From contig JSYX01000214.1 of assembly GCA_000787465.1 (NCBI GenBank), positions 1 through 52,668 on the forward strand: a stretch of DNA of 52,668 nucleotides. Reading direction: 5' to 3'. The notes below the pieces were generated by a model. That model was given only the letters and a program-made list of their open reading frames with translations. It ran no database searches and was not told the DNA's origin. How positions within the stretch are numbered: the stretch's first letter is position 1; every line of letters begins with the position of its first letter. The translations under genes were made by a program, and so were the position numbers. Source of the stretch: Thermomucor indicae-seudaticae (taxonomy: Eukaryota; Mucoromycota; Mucoromycetes; Mucorales; Lichtheimiaceae). Of this stretch, positions 1 to 11,898 are shown one piece after another.

Positions 1-308
1 ATCCTCCAGCAAAAGGCCAAATGAGATTTTTCGTCAAGCGCAAATCAGATGGAAAACAGTAATGATAAACTCATTCTATTGCCATCATAGAAGAAGGCGC
101 TGGGCACGCGACTGAAACTGTAAGAAGAGGGATTGACGTTCCCACTGTGTGCAGGATCGATGTTGCAGGACGCCAAGAATCAAGCCCAATTTGAGTCTAT
201 CCCAGGCTCTTGCATCTTGTTTGATTGCATATTCCAAAAACGTTGTTCTATACCTTTCTCCTTCTGCTTGTCTTTTTCTACTTGCGCCACAACGCGCGGG
301 TTTAGACA
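1..308. other. Left-edge region upstream of the MFS gene
   Basis: No gene is supported here. Open frames exist on both strands, but they overlap each other, have no splice-compatible continuation and resemble no family I know. The stretch most likely holds the promoter and 5' leader of the transporter starting at 309. I see no clear TATA box. Confidence 0.4.
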
Positions 309-2249
309 ATGTTGTTTTGGCCAAAGCTCTTGACCATTGCACATGCCATCGCCTCCAGTGTTCGACCTTACTTGCCCTTGTATTTCTCTCATTTACTCGG
401 TTTCTGTTGCAGTGACATTTGCATGCTCCTGGCTCTCCCACTCGCGCTTCGCTCTGTTTCGCTTGGCTTCTGGACAGTTCTCGTGATTGACCAGAAGCCT
501 CCATTGCATGGTTTCTTTATGGCTGTTTTGACCGCGATCGGGACAGCGGCCCTAAGCTTGATCCTATGGATACCACCACACGCTTCTTTTGCCTGGTCAG
601 CCGCGTTTGTGTGCATGATTTTTGACGGACTGTTCTATCAGCCGTTGGGTGTACTCATTGACAGTGCCATCATCAAGATTTTGGGCGACTACAAGATACT
701 TTGTTATGGTACTGTCACTACAGATATGACAGAATTTAGGGCCGACTTATGCTAACGGGACGTGTAGATTCTCAGCGTCAGTGGGGAGACTTGGCGTCCG
801 CACTGATGGCTATTGGTATCGGCTGGTCCTTGGACGATGACCATGATTTTGATACCCTTATGGGGTCTGTCCTTATGGGGTCTGTCCTTTTGTTTCTGCT
901 ATCGCTTTCAACGACGGTGTCGCCCGCGGATCCAGCTTTGTTGGGCTTGACGAACCTTGAATGCGACGGCGCGAGAATCCAAGATGTAGAAGAAAGAGAG
1001 GAGGAGGAGGTAGATCACGTCATGCCACTTTTGCAAAAGCAGCCGCTGGATGAACGACCACCTTCTCCTCGCTACTACAAGCCTTATTGCCTCTTTAATG
1101 AACGCCTTTCTCATATTTCTGAAGAAGACGCAAGCATGCTGCGTCGAATGGCAAGTATTTCGAATACTCACGTGTCCTACAAACAGCAGCGACCTAGCAG
1201 TATATGCAGCAGCAGTAGTCTTGATACAGAAGCTCATTCGGTCGTGACGTTTCGGAATGAAGAGCAGCATCAGACAGCAGCAGATGATGATGATCCTTGC
1301 TGTTATCCGTCTTCGCGCTATTACTGGGTTGCCACCACTGCAAACGATATTCGACACGAAGATATTTTTACCGACATGCCATCACTCCAGCTCGCCTTGT
1401 TCCCCTGTCCTTCTCCCGAAACACCCATGATCGTCCTGGCCCCGCTGCTTGCTTCTCCATTTTGCCAGTTGTCTGCTACGGAAGATCTCTTTACAGGAGA
1501 TGCTTCTTCGCATAACAGATGGTCAGCCTGGTCCCTCTCTGTTACAGTCTCCTTATTGGGTCTTGCTGCCGCTATGATGAATGCGCTACTGTATCTCTAT
1601 CTGCACGACGGACTGGGTCTTCCGATGCATCTGGTGGGGCTTGTTGGTATGATCACAGTAGCTTCCAAAGTAGCAGCCAAGCCCGTCGTTCACTGGGTAA
1701 ACTTGGGACTTTTTACGGGTTATACACATAAGAACTGTTGGCTAAATATCTGTCGCGTTTGATTCAACAGCTCCTACGACGATTTCGCTTGCACGTCATT
1801 ACGACAAGTGCCCATGGAGTGCTTGTATTATGCGCGCTTGTGTATAGTTGGCTCCGACCTAATGCCATGACGACGCGTGCGGTTTCGGTGGTGTTGCAAA
1901 TCTTCCAAGGTAACCACTAAAAAAAGGCGTCATGCCATTGGGGCTCTGAATCCTAAGACAAATGATAGCCATTACATTCCACGGATTGTGGTTTATGGCT
2001 GTTCGTCAAGTGGACGCGGTCCTGTTGACGGCCGGACAGCATCGACGCATGATTTTGCGAGGCAAAATGTCGCTCCTTTTTGACAGCCTGGCTCCTGCTA
2101 TGGGTGCTGTGATGGCAGGATACTTGGTGGACATGTACAGTGAAAAGGATATCCTGACAGGCTTCATAATGCTGTACAGATGCACAGCTGCAGTTCTTGT
2201 ATTGAGTTTAACCATGTCATGGGGATGGTCTCTCACGAGAGATGGCTAA
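309..2249 (+). CDS. Major facilitator superfamily (MFS_1-like) membrane transporter
   Basis: Four exons: 309..708, 768..1696, 1771..1909, 1969..2249. Each intron has GT..AG ends, a CTAA-type branch site and a preserved phase; the product is about 582 residues. Exon 1 begins with hydrophobic helices (WPKLLTIAHAIASSVRPYLP), as in MFS_1-like carriers. Exon 2 resumes with the conserved RQWGDLASALMAIGIGW segment after the first helices. A central hydrophilic loop of roughly 190 residues, rich in Glu, Ser and Asp, follows (nt about 950-1510). Helices return from WSAWSLSVTVSLLGLAAAMM to the C terminus. The family carries small solutes across the plasma or an organellar membrane; the substrate cannot be read from the sequence. 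Exon 2 contains an in-frame 15-bp tandem duplication. The gene converges on the ABC gene, whose stop lies 82 bp downstream. An additional upstream exon cannot be excluded. Confidence 0.78.
856..885 (+). repeat. 15-bp tandem duplication inside the MFS coding region
   Basis: The unit ccttatggggtctgt occurs twice head to tail (856-870 and 871-885) and a third partial start follows. It keeps the reading frame and gives LMGSV-LMGSV, so it looks like a replication-slippage duplication tolerated in a membrane helix. Confidence 0.85.
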
Positions 2250-2330
2250 ACTCTGTCCCGTTTCTCCCTCTTTTATTTGTATCATATCATTCTCTCTATC
2301 CTGTACATAGAGTTTTCGCTATATACCCCA

Positions 2331-5300
2331 TTAAGAAAACGGTTCTATTATATGCGCGTTCCCCCGTCTCTTTTCACTCTTCTGGACCAATGCATAGAAC
2401 ATCGATTCCTTGTTCTTTAGCAGCTGACTTGGCGAATCGTATTCCACTGGCTTCCCTTTTTCGAGTACAAGTACCCTGTTGCCAGAAGTGAGGAAGACGG
2501 GTTGAGTTGCATCATTCGACGTGGGAGTTTTATTTTGTTTACCTGTCACACTGCATCGCAGTTTGTATCTTGTGAACAATGATCAAGGTTGTGCAGCCGC
2601 AAGCTCTTAGGAGGGAGACTAGTTGTTCATCCTAACACGATCCTTTTGTTAGGAAGAGACGGTACGTCAGGACAAAGATGAGCTTACGTGTCTAACGTTT
2701 TCATGGACGGCTAATATGTTGCTACGTTGTAGAAGAGCTCTAGCCATCCAAAGACGCTATTATTTTTTACTCACGGCGTCAAAAAAGAAAACGAAAATCA
2801 CCTGATGCATGAAAATCAGATTACAAACCTGTTTCTCTGGCGCCTTGAAATGAAAGGCGTCTGCAGGACCGTCTAGACCCCGGTTTTTGCGGGCGATCTT
2901 ATCGAGTACGGATACCTGATCAAGAGCAGCATAGATGTCCTTATCCATACATTGAAGTGAAGGATCCTGGCGAGACCGCGCCGTTGTTCTTTTTAGTTGC
3001 AAGTGTTTACTGTTACAGAGAAAGATACGTACCAGATAATCACGCAGTGTCATGTCTTTTAGCAGCAGTGGATTTTGCGGGATAAAAGTGATTGAATTGT
3101 ACTTTTGGGACAGTCCAAGGCAAAACGAGACGCTACTTGGACCGAGAACCCCAATAATGTGACTTTTTGCGAAAGTCAGGTTGGCAGACGGGATTTCAGG
3201 ATCGATGGTGTAGTTTTGGAGTGTCAGTGGTAGATCACATTTGGCTTGTTCCGAAGAAAATGCGGCTCGCAAAAGGTGCTGTCGTGTTGTTGTTATCGAG
3301 TTTAGGTAATCCTACAAAACAGTAAGTAATTTACTGTCAGTTTCCCAATTAAAGGAAAGGGAAGGTGTGTTGCATTTTCCTCTGACCTCCCATTCACTAT
3401 GAGATCGTATGAAAGTGATAAGCGGATCGGAAAGACCAAGTGTGCATACAAGACAAAGTCCCATCATGCCGCTCAGGTCCTGAAACACAAATAGTGCAAG
3501 GATGCAGCTAAGAAGCAGAACCGTGATGATTATTAGCTCGACGCGCAAAGCCAGCCATCGCTCACAGATATTTGATGCGAAATACGAGCGCAGATAGTCT
3601 TCCAACGCTGTATCGCTTTGTTCTTTGAACCATTCATATGAATGCTCATCTGCTAAAAGGATCCATCGGCCAGCGATTCCCTTTCGCGCAAGATCATGCA
3701 GACGGCGCGCGGTTGCAGGGCGGATCTGCCGCAGGGAACGAGAGACACGATCATAATTGGTCTTTATCATTGCGTAAAAGAACCCTTTGAGACTTCGGAT
3801 CAATGTCATGTGTAAAAGTTGAAGACCTTCGTACATACCAAGAGGGATGATGACAATAGCAGAAAACGGCGTAGTAAAGAGAATTACGCCCAGTACGAAA
3901 GTAATGGCGATGAGTGAGCTTTTTTTAAAGATCCATTAGATGACCTTACTGCAGTCCTAATAGTCCATAGCAATTAAAGTACATACCTTGAGAAAGCGTA
4001 AAGTAATTTTGGCAAGCGATTGTCTACAGCATAACGATCACTGGTGAACCGTCTCGCCAAGACGTTGGGCGACACGGAGCCGAAGAAAGACAACGGCACC
4101 CTAAGATCGATCGAATCGAGTGAGACAGTTTGCAAAGCAAAGGAAACCTCTCTATCTTATTTGGCTCACCGAAGCATGGCTTCCAGCCATTGTAAGTGCA
4201 GATGCCGAGCAGATCTGGTTGCGCCGCAAGTCCAGAAAATGAGGTCTTTCAGCAGTAGAAATACAATAGAGACGATGCCGATACATGTATATATCTTGAT
4301 GTCTAGCCACTCATCTTTAGATAGCTCCAGTGCTTCGAGACGGTTCCTGTAGATTGGCCAAAAATAAAGGCTCAATTCTGTTGCATGGGTAAGTACCATG
4401 ACCACGAACGCAATGGTTATATTGAATACGGAGTATGATTTCAGGTACTGCTTGCAAGAATCTGTAGTGGGCGTGTCCAAGCATGGGGTTATGCTATCTT
4501 CGAGCACAGGAAGAAGATATTCAGTGTTCAAATCGGGCGGCATATCGTCTTCTTGGCAGCAAACGCGTTCTTCTTGCCAGCCATCATCGTCGTCTTTGAA
4601 CCTTCTGGGGTATTGATAACTGTAGCTGAGACTGGAATCGGATCCATGGGGGATTATAGCCCTGGTCTGGCAATGGAAAACGCGACTTGTCCATGTCCTA
4701 TGGTAGGTTTCAGAAGAGGGCCGGAAATGCGACAGCCGCATACTGATGAGCGTTGCTTCATGTTCCGTTTGCCAAATGAGGCTGCGGATATCGGACAAGT
4801 GGCGATAGTACCAGACATTCAGGCCATGGAAAACAAATAGGCGTGCCGCATCTCTCATAACACTATGCGATCCGAGAGCCACAGCGAGGAGCAATTTCTG
4901 GGCTGCGGGCGTCTGCAGAAGAGGGTCATCGAAAAAGAGCACATCTGGCTGGCCATAGCATGCGCGCGCAAGCGAAATGCGGAAGCGATCCGTCGGGTCC
5001 ATGCGTTCCTCCCAGAGATGCTGCTCGTCAAAGGGCCGGTCAGTCAGGCCACACATGTGCAAAACGCGCATGTACTGCGCGGGCTGCCAAGGGCGACCTA
5101 TGACCACATTTTCTCGTAGCGTGTAGCCATCGATAATCCAAGGCCGGTGCGGGATGTAGGCAACTGTTCCATTGCCTTGTTCAAATATCATCGTACGTAT
5201 CAGTGGGCAACAAGCACTCGTTCTTCTCTCTCATCATCATCATCATTATAGCCATTCGACCTAGGATGCTGGTGAATGCCCACCCTGCTGCCCTTAGGAA

Positions 5301-7838
5301 CATGTAAATGGATGTCTGTAAGTTTTACTTTACGATGTGGCCATTCGAACGTGCTACCATTGACCTCAATTCCCTGAGCTGGTCGACTCTTGGCTGCGCT
5401 TAAAGATGGCAGCAGCAGAAACCTCTGAATCCGGCCCAAAGGTTCCCATGCCTTGACCCAGCTCATCAGAGCGTCTGGATAGACAGACACAGAAGGGTGC
5501 AACAGTACAAGAAAAGCCAAAATCATAAGCGCTTTGTCTACTTGAAAAAATGTGCCGGTCCGGTACACTTGAAGCGCAAACGTCGCAAAGCAAGCGCCAA
5601 ATGAAGTACTCCATGTGGCTAAAAGATGCTGTATCGTCTGGAACAAGCCTATCCTCTTAAGGATGCCAATGATGTGATTGTCGTGCAACGTCTTGAGCTG
5701 AAAGTAAACCAGCAATAAGAAACCTGTTGGGTCAAAGTACTGTATGTACGCTTTGGCGATGCACACACACACGCACCTTTTCTGCGTAATGCTTTTCGAA
5801 ACCAGCAATTTTGATAACATGAATTTTGGCAATCATTTCACCCTGGAAAGCACACGAGTTAAACACACAAGTGGGGAGCGCTTAGCTATGAGCTTCTGCT
5901 TCCGTACGTACCATGTTCTCGGACCAGACTTGTCCTTGTCGCTTTTGTTTCTCCTTATAGCGATGTAGTATGTAAACTGTCAAGGTTGCGAAAACCATGC
6001 CAACAAGGAGTACTATGCATGCGGCCTCTATGTCTGGGCCCACAATTTGCCACAGTATTGCTAAGCCCAGACCAGCTTGCAACGGTACACTCCAGACTGG
6101 AGGCTGTCAGAAACGCCACGCACGCGATTTTGCTGTTTCCACTTACTTGTATGTAGATGCTGATAAGCATCGACAATACGTTTGGTATCTGTGCTGAGTA
6201 ATCTGGGGACGGTCTTGTTGCAGGAAGTTAGATTCTTGATGCGTATCACAGTGAATACGTTGACAAGTCCTTACCAACTGCTGTAGTTCGTCGTCAGTAT
6301 CCCGGGTTATGGCGCCATTCATTATGGCAGTGGATAGTGCACTCGAGACAATGAGTCCTGTATCAGCGCAAAGATGATAATACTGTTGCTTTAAAATCGA
6401 TTGACTGACAGCCGAAAGTAGCAGACCCGCTGCAAGAAGTAAGATGAATATATGCGTATGTTTCGGGATAGGTCCAAGAGTGAAAGAGAGTTTGTTATAC
6501 CTGCGATAAGTACACCTTTTTCCAATGATGGTTCATTTTCTGTCCTCCAGTCGAAAAGCTGCCATAGAAGCACAGGTTGACTTAACTGAATGACATCTCG
6601 AAATAGTTTCACTAACTAGAGACACGTGAGACAGATAAAGGAAAAAGTATTGTCTGAATCAACATACTCCAGCCAGCAGTAAAGGCTTTGTTGCAAGCCT
6701 TGTAAGGACACGGCACAGAGACGGGCTGCGGCATGAAATTAGACCCCATTCAGGAGGATTTCTAGTTGTCTATCTTACCATTTGTTTCTCTTTTCCTTAG
6801 CCCAGTAGACATTAAGTCTTTGCCAGATGCTTTCTGGCCAATGCCTTTCGCTTAGTTCCCTAAAAAGAAATGGTAACCCACTTAGCAGATGAAAAAAAGA
6901 AACCATAACCATTAATAATATTTAGCTCCCAGTTACCACAGATCTTCTAGCGCTAATGTCCTTTCCGCCTCCAAACACATCAGACGCCTTGCCCAGAAAA
7001 ACGTAAGCCGACTCACTAAGCCCGCAACAGACTCTGGGCAAACCTCGCTCTTTTTTTACACAGCGCTTTCTGTTGGTAAGAGGTACAAAGAAGAAATGAA
7101 ACGAAGTCCTTGTTTGCTTACATCAAACCGGATGTACTTTGGATTCGTCTTTGGGCAATGCTCCAGAATAAGCATAAGTATCGATAGCACGTACTGAATA
7201 ACAAAGAGGCACCATTCCAAGCTCGCTGTTGATAGTGACAGTGTAACGAGTAGTCGATTCACGAGTTTCGCAGTGTCGAACGCAACCACCAGCAACCAGT
7301 AGACTACCAAACTGTCCGCTGCCGAACTCGGATTTCTGGTGTATTCGATATGATGAACGACAATGGCAGCGGACTAACGAGATTGTTTCATATTCGAATG
7401 CAAACTTTGTTTGTCTTTTGCGTAACCTTACCAGGCTAAAGGCTGCGACGACCCGTGACACAGTTTGGATGTCTTGAAGACGTGTAAAGTTTCGCACGAC
7501 ATTGGTGCATGCCGTAAACACGAGGAGTATCAAGACTGTCTATCAGACGCAGGATGAGTGGGGAAGCCTACTGTGGGATGTCAGCTTTTTACTTGCCAAC
7601 TTAACGAAGTAAAGTCCTTTGCGTATCATGCGACTAGGTAACATGTCCCGTTTGGCAAGTGAATTTATCTGTAATGCGACCATCACTAGGAGAAATGTAC
7701 TCGGGATGAAGGCAGTTATCCTATGTTTCACGGTACTATATGAGTTCTCCAACACATGAGAAGGCAAGAATGATCAACGCACGTGTCTTCAAAACAAGGC
7801 GTAAAGGTTGGCACGCGTCCGTTCCTGGTCAATGGGCC
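2331..7838 (-). CDS. ABCC/MRP-type ABC transporter with degenerate nucleotide-binding domains
   Basis: Many-exon gene. Exons I can place in transcript order: 7838..7783, 7720..7593, 7535..7432, 7373..7122, 7049..6937, 6859..6779, 6725..6668, 6615..6501, 6429..6275, 6213..6147, 6096..5912, 5842..5777, 5697 to about 5250, about 5190..4170, 4100..3987, 3918..3387, 3311..3033, 2966..2829, 2756..2688, 2631..2543, 2475..2331. The first coding exon (upstream of 7838) and the junction near 5200-5280 are unresolved. The order is that of an MRP: TMD0 (GPLTRNGRVP, TPCFED), linker (SRLTFFWARRLM, EDLW), TMD1, NBD1, TMD2, NBD2. NBD1 has no recognisable Walker A, His in the Q-loop (VAYIPHRPW) and DPTDR where LSGGQ belongs, but keeps DVLFFDDP and a His switch. 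NBD2 has GVLGPSSVS with no Lys, KAPEKQ for the signature and ILAVHE for Walker B, keeping the Q-loop and H-loop. ATP hydrolysis seems unlikely. It could be a regulator or an early pseudogene. Confidence 0.72.
5223..5255. repeat. ATC/GAT microsatellite at the degenerate NBD1 P-loop site
   Basis: A short run of tcatcatcatcatcat sits in the ABC gene exactly where NBD1's Walker A should be encoded. On the minus strand it would read as a short Asp tract followed by EREER. Slippage in this tract is a plausible route by which the P-loop region was damaged. Confidence 0.6.
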
Positions 7839-9507
7839 CTATCGTGCAATTTCCTTCTTCAATACCAATACTCGAAAACGTCATAGATTTCCGATTTGAT
7901 TGTGCTGAAGTCTAACCCATCCATCCGGATCATGACACCGTAAAGATGCCTGCTGCAGTACAGACTCTGTAGCTTGTCGGTGGCTCATTTAGGAAAATGG
8001 AAAGATAGGGAGAAAGAGAGAGCGAGGGAAAAGAAAGAGCGAAAATGTAATGTTTGTATTCAAAACTTTTTGCGGGAAGACGCCGATCATGTGCGGGTTA
8101 TTACTCTGAAGATAATAGCCGTTTCACTGTGTTGCCCGATTTCTTTGGAATACGTTTCCTGAAAGACTTGACCCAGAAATTTGTACCCATCAAAGGTATT
8201 TGTTCCTATGGCTACCGGATTTGCTAATCAATAACAGACGCAAATGTTCCAAGTGCGCATCCTTTTGGAAGTTAAAGGACCCTCTTGGCCTGGCGTATGG
8301 TTGACGAAAAAGTATAATAGGCAAGCCGGAAAATCAAAAAGCCGTTCGTTACGCATCCAGTGGATGACCCGAAGCGAAGTGAGGGCAGGTATGCCTTTAT
8401 CGTGAGTCGTTTTGCAGAGTGCTAAGAGCTATACGCCAAAACGATCGTTAGTGTACCTGGCACTATAAAAGCGAAGAGCCAAAAGCTCACAGAGAAGTCC
8501 AAGAGGATTGCCTTCTGGTAAGGCAGCATTTTTCAGCAAGACAACGTCATCCTTTCGACCACATCACTGAGAGGGAAATGCTATTGTCAAGGCACTGGGA
8601 TAGCTGCCAAGTTGATCAGGTTGCTGTCGGCTCCATCTATACACATTTTCCAAAGTCCCTTCATTGTGAAGAGATGAGGTTTGTCAAGATGGGCTTTACC
8701 CACCTTCAAATCGACTCGCTCTTGCATCAGTTCCATGGAAATCAACTCTAGAATCGTATCTCTGAGAGCGATGGTTCTTGTCGAGACATCGGCTTAGTCC
8801 CAAGTTGATCAGGTTGTACGCCATCCTCACACTTTACAAAGCCCCACAGTGCAAGAAAAGAATTGGCAGGACGGCATTGCCACCTCAAGCCACTACAAAA
8901 AGTTGAGTGTTGCGTGAAAAGAAACATCGGTGCATACGGAATATCGTTGTTACATGTTTGACGACTCTGTTCGATCCGAGTGAACCCTAAACACAAGCTA
9001 TTGGACAACGTCCTAAGAGGTGGCACGGGAAAAGCAGCCCTGTCTCATTCAGACTGGCCATCGGTATGTCGGCGGCGAAGGAACAATTATGAGATACCTG
9101 AGCACTTAGAGAGCCTTTCCAGTCAGTCAGGCAGCTAGATGCTAATCAGGCGTACGCTTGACAGAAGCCGCCAACGCATCCAACAACATTTGGTATCTGC
9201 TAGTCGGAAGAGGCTGTGCCATGTGCGGATGTTTGTAGGGCGCTGAAAGTACCTAATTGCAGCTTGATGATACGATATCATCTTCTCAAGCTATGAGGCT
9301 TGCGCCTCTGATTACTCCCGAGACAATTACTCCAGTGTACACACTGTGCCATCAATAAAGTTATATTTTGCCTCCATATCTGTAAAGCAAGTGTCTTCTC
9401 GAGAATAACGAGATTTTTATTTTACGCCAGACACAAGGTTTCTTTCGAAACAGTGAAATGTTGTAAATAGCTACATGATAAATACGTACATTGCGTCCTT
9501 TAATCTA
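7839..9507. other. Gene-poor intergenic region
   Basis: About 1.7 kb without a supportable gene. The right part of 7839-7990 must hold the missing first coding exon and promoter of the ABC gene (minus strand). The only structure I see is a degenerate direct repeat at about 8566-8623 and 8759-8816. The open frame at 8748-9026 (minus) spans one repeat copy and matches no family. Confidence 0.5.
8566..8816. repeat. Degenerate direct repeat, period about 193 bp
   Basis: The 17-mer ccaagttgatcaggttg occurs at 8607-8623 and again at 8800-8816. The about 40 bp before each copy are also related (ctgagag near the start, ttgtc then ga or aa, then a purine-rich stretch). The sequence after each copy shares an acactttacaaag/acattttccaaag block. 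This looks like an old tandem duplication of about 190 bp, possibly a gene relic with repeated units. Confidence 0.5.
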
Positions 9508-10913
9508 TTAGCGAGTAACCTCATCTAACGATGCTACAAATGCATTAAGCTTTCCGCATTCGCGCTTCAGGTTATCGGCCAAAGGCGTGTGCCAGCTTCC
9601 GTTCATGATCATTGAACGACCGTACCGTAGACAAAGCTCTTCTCGAAACTGACTGTATAGTTTCCGATTGTACTTGCGCTACGAGGGTTTCCATTTGCTT
9701 AGCACTCAAGCCTTATTCTGTCTTTTGGATGGAACAGCCATTCTACCTCTTTAGTCCGTGTTTTCTCGGGATAATGGTGTGTCTGATGAATAATAAAATG
9801 GGAAGAACCCAGAATTCGACGCCAGATAGATACATTTCATACAGACACGCAGCTTTGTTGGCCCCGTATCCGACGAACCGCTCATCGCACCATGGTGGAC
9901 CGTGCTTTTTGAACACAATGTATGGCTCATAAGCGTAATCGTAATCGACCACAGGGTACGCTTGATCCTGGTCGAACCAACGCGTGTAATTGGTTGCGCC
10001 GTGGCCACGCACCCAGCTACGGTGAAACATGTCGATCCTCCCTTGCCGGTATACCTGGCTCAGACTGGCCTTGTCTGTCGGAAACGTGCGCCAGTCTTCA
10101 CCTTCTGCTCGATCAACATATTCGAATGCAGGTATCACTGCAGCAGCTGTTCCTTGCGCGAGACGTTCTTGAAGAGTAGGCTCTATCGTTGGCAGACTGG
10201 GCAGCGTAGCGAGATAGAAATCGACGTCAAGCATCATGACATAGTCTGTGCGAGCGTAAAGTCGGGCCACATTACGCCAAAGGTTGAACTGGCGTTCGAG
10301 ACGGTCTTGAATTACATGGATATCCACATAGCGCTGCATGTCGGGCTGGCTGTGGATAAGCGTTTGCAATTCCTGCATCATGCCATCGTCTTTTTCTTCG
10401 TGGACATGGATGGCAGCTGAGATGGGACCTCGGTATCGCGTTGCTAGTCGACTTAGGACAGGCAGTCGATCTCGGCTCACGATTGTACTTAGCGTGATAG
10501 CGTCATCCGGGGGCTGATAGGGAGCCTTGAAGTAATACGGCGATATCTTTGTAGGGCTCATTGCACCGGAAAAGAGCTTCGACAAAATAAAGTCCTTTGA
10601 AGAAGAAACATTGTTCAATAATATGCTATCTGTTGAAGTGTGGTCAGCTCATGGTCTCTAATCACAAGTGGAGAAGTGGTTGATTACCGTCGACACCTTC
10701 CCTGAACAGAGGGATCTGGCGCTGTGTGTCCTCTGTTGTGGATCGAGGCGCAATATTTACACCTGATCCATGATCACAAGCTGGTGATAAGTTGTCTGGT
10801 CCATTCTGGTTCAACTGGAATACATGAAAAGAGAGGTAGAATGAAGAAAACGCTGTGTACAACAGCATAAAATATTTGAATGGTTTGATGAACGCCATCG
10901 TGTCAATGTACAT
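9508..10913 (-). pseudogene. GT49 (LARGE/B4GAT1-like) glycosyltransferase with a frameshift
   Basis: Exons 10913..10688 (an in-frame ATG at 10898 is an alternative start), 10629..9747, 9672..9508. Exon 1 encodes a short cytosolic tail and a hydrophobic signal anchor (residues about 10-30), so this is a type II Golgi protein. Exon 2 carries the GT49 domain, with a DVD metal-binding motif near residue 210 (YVMMLDVDFY) and the conserved VGYGANKAACLYEM and EFWVLP segments. Right after EFWVLP, near 9799-9802, the frame breaks. The next frame continues with family-like HFIIHQTHHYPEKTR, an intron (9673-9746, GT..AG, GCTAAG branch) and YNRKLYSQFREELCLRYG before a stop at 9508. The gap fits a 4-bp deletion. 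Without it the protein ends 19 codons later, at 9743. A sequencing error is the main alternative. The family adds xylose, GlcA or GlcNAc to glycans. Confidence 0.75.
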
Positions 10914-11898
10914 ACAAGAAATAAAACAGGGCTATTTACTATGCTAACTGCGTTACTTCCTTCCGTTTTTATTCCGGGAGTTTGGGCTGAAAGAAAGAAA
11001 GAAAGAAAGAGTATCGGCAAAAGCAGCAGGCGAACAAAGGGGCTAGGGCAAAAAAGAGAGATTGCTTGGATCAAGATCAGTGATTTTTTATACAATACGG
11101 CAGAATGCGTACTGTATCGGACGTCTTGAACTCCATCGAACATATGCTTATGCATTTGGCGTTTGAGAGATCCAAGGAACCGAGCCAGGGATCTCTTTTA
11201 AGTTCACACACTGCAAAGGGATGATTATCTTATCCATGAAAGGGGGCTTGTACCGGAAGAAACAACAGAGATTGGCAAAAGGAAATTCGCATTGTTTCGA
11301 AAGAAGGCGCTGTGGAAACCAGGAACTTCTCCGTTGTTAGCATCTATCTCCTTTACATATGCTTTGGCTGTTAAATGCGAATGAAAGCTACACGTGTTGC
11401 ATTGGTTGGATCCTTGAGTTAAAGCTTACCGTGCATATGCTTTATGGAACGCAGATCGCGACTCTGGCGGAATCCAGGCTGCGTTTTACTCTGGAAGCAG
11501 GCAGCTGTGAGATAAAAGCACAACATCACTTGTGGGAACAAACAGTACGTATATTCATTAGGACGCTAACCAATATAGTCCTTTTTCTTGAGCGCTTCGT
11601 GCACTATTGCTTGCACGTTGTGCAGTACATGATACATTGTTCGGTAGCAACATGTTTGTGTTCCGAATAAGAGAGCGGTCGTCAGTCAAACGAACATTTC
11701 CGGGCATAAACCAAGCATATAATGGGCACGATACGTGAATTAATCTAAACAAATACTATCAGGGATACTGGCACAAGTGAGAGAAGAAGACTGCAGGCGG
11801 GCAATAACTCGGGCTCAGCTGACTTCCTTTTTACGCATTACGACTTTGCGGAGTCTTCCTGCTTTTGTTTCCCTGGGTTTTCCGGTTTCTTGATCGAA
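10914..11898. other. Intergenic region between GT49 and Sac3 (divergent promoters)
   Basis: About 1 kb between two divergently transcribed genes. It contains an AAAG microsatellite (about 10988-11010) and no frame with codon bias or family resemblance. It presumably holds both promoters; no clear TATA box is visible. Confidence 0.5.
10988..11010 (+). repeat. AAAG tetranucleotide microsatellite
   Basis: Roughly five consecutive gaaa units in the intergenic spacer upstream of the GT49 start. Confidence 0.85.

Noticed and set aside
85..504. Minus-strand open frame of 139 codons
   Set aside because: Antisense to the MFS exon 1 and leader; Cys/Arg/Ser-rich, no family resemblance, no splice logic.
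908..1357. Minus-strand open frame of 149 codons
   Set aside because: Lies antisense to the acidic loop of the MFS carrier, whose plus-strand reading is supported by splicing and conservation.
8748..9026. Minus-strand open frame of 92 codons
   Set aside because: Spans one degenerate repeat copy and is not conserved in the other; no domain.
11359..11670. Plus-strand open frame of 103 codons
   Set aside because: Cys/Leu/Ile-rich low-quality composition, no signal, no neighbours in phase.
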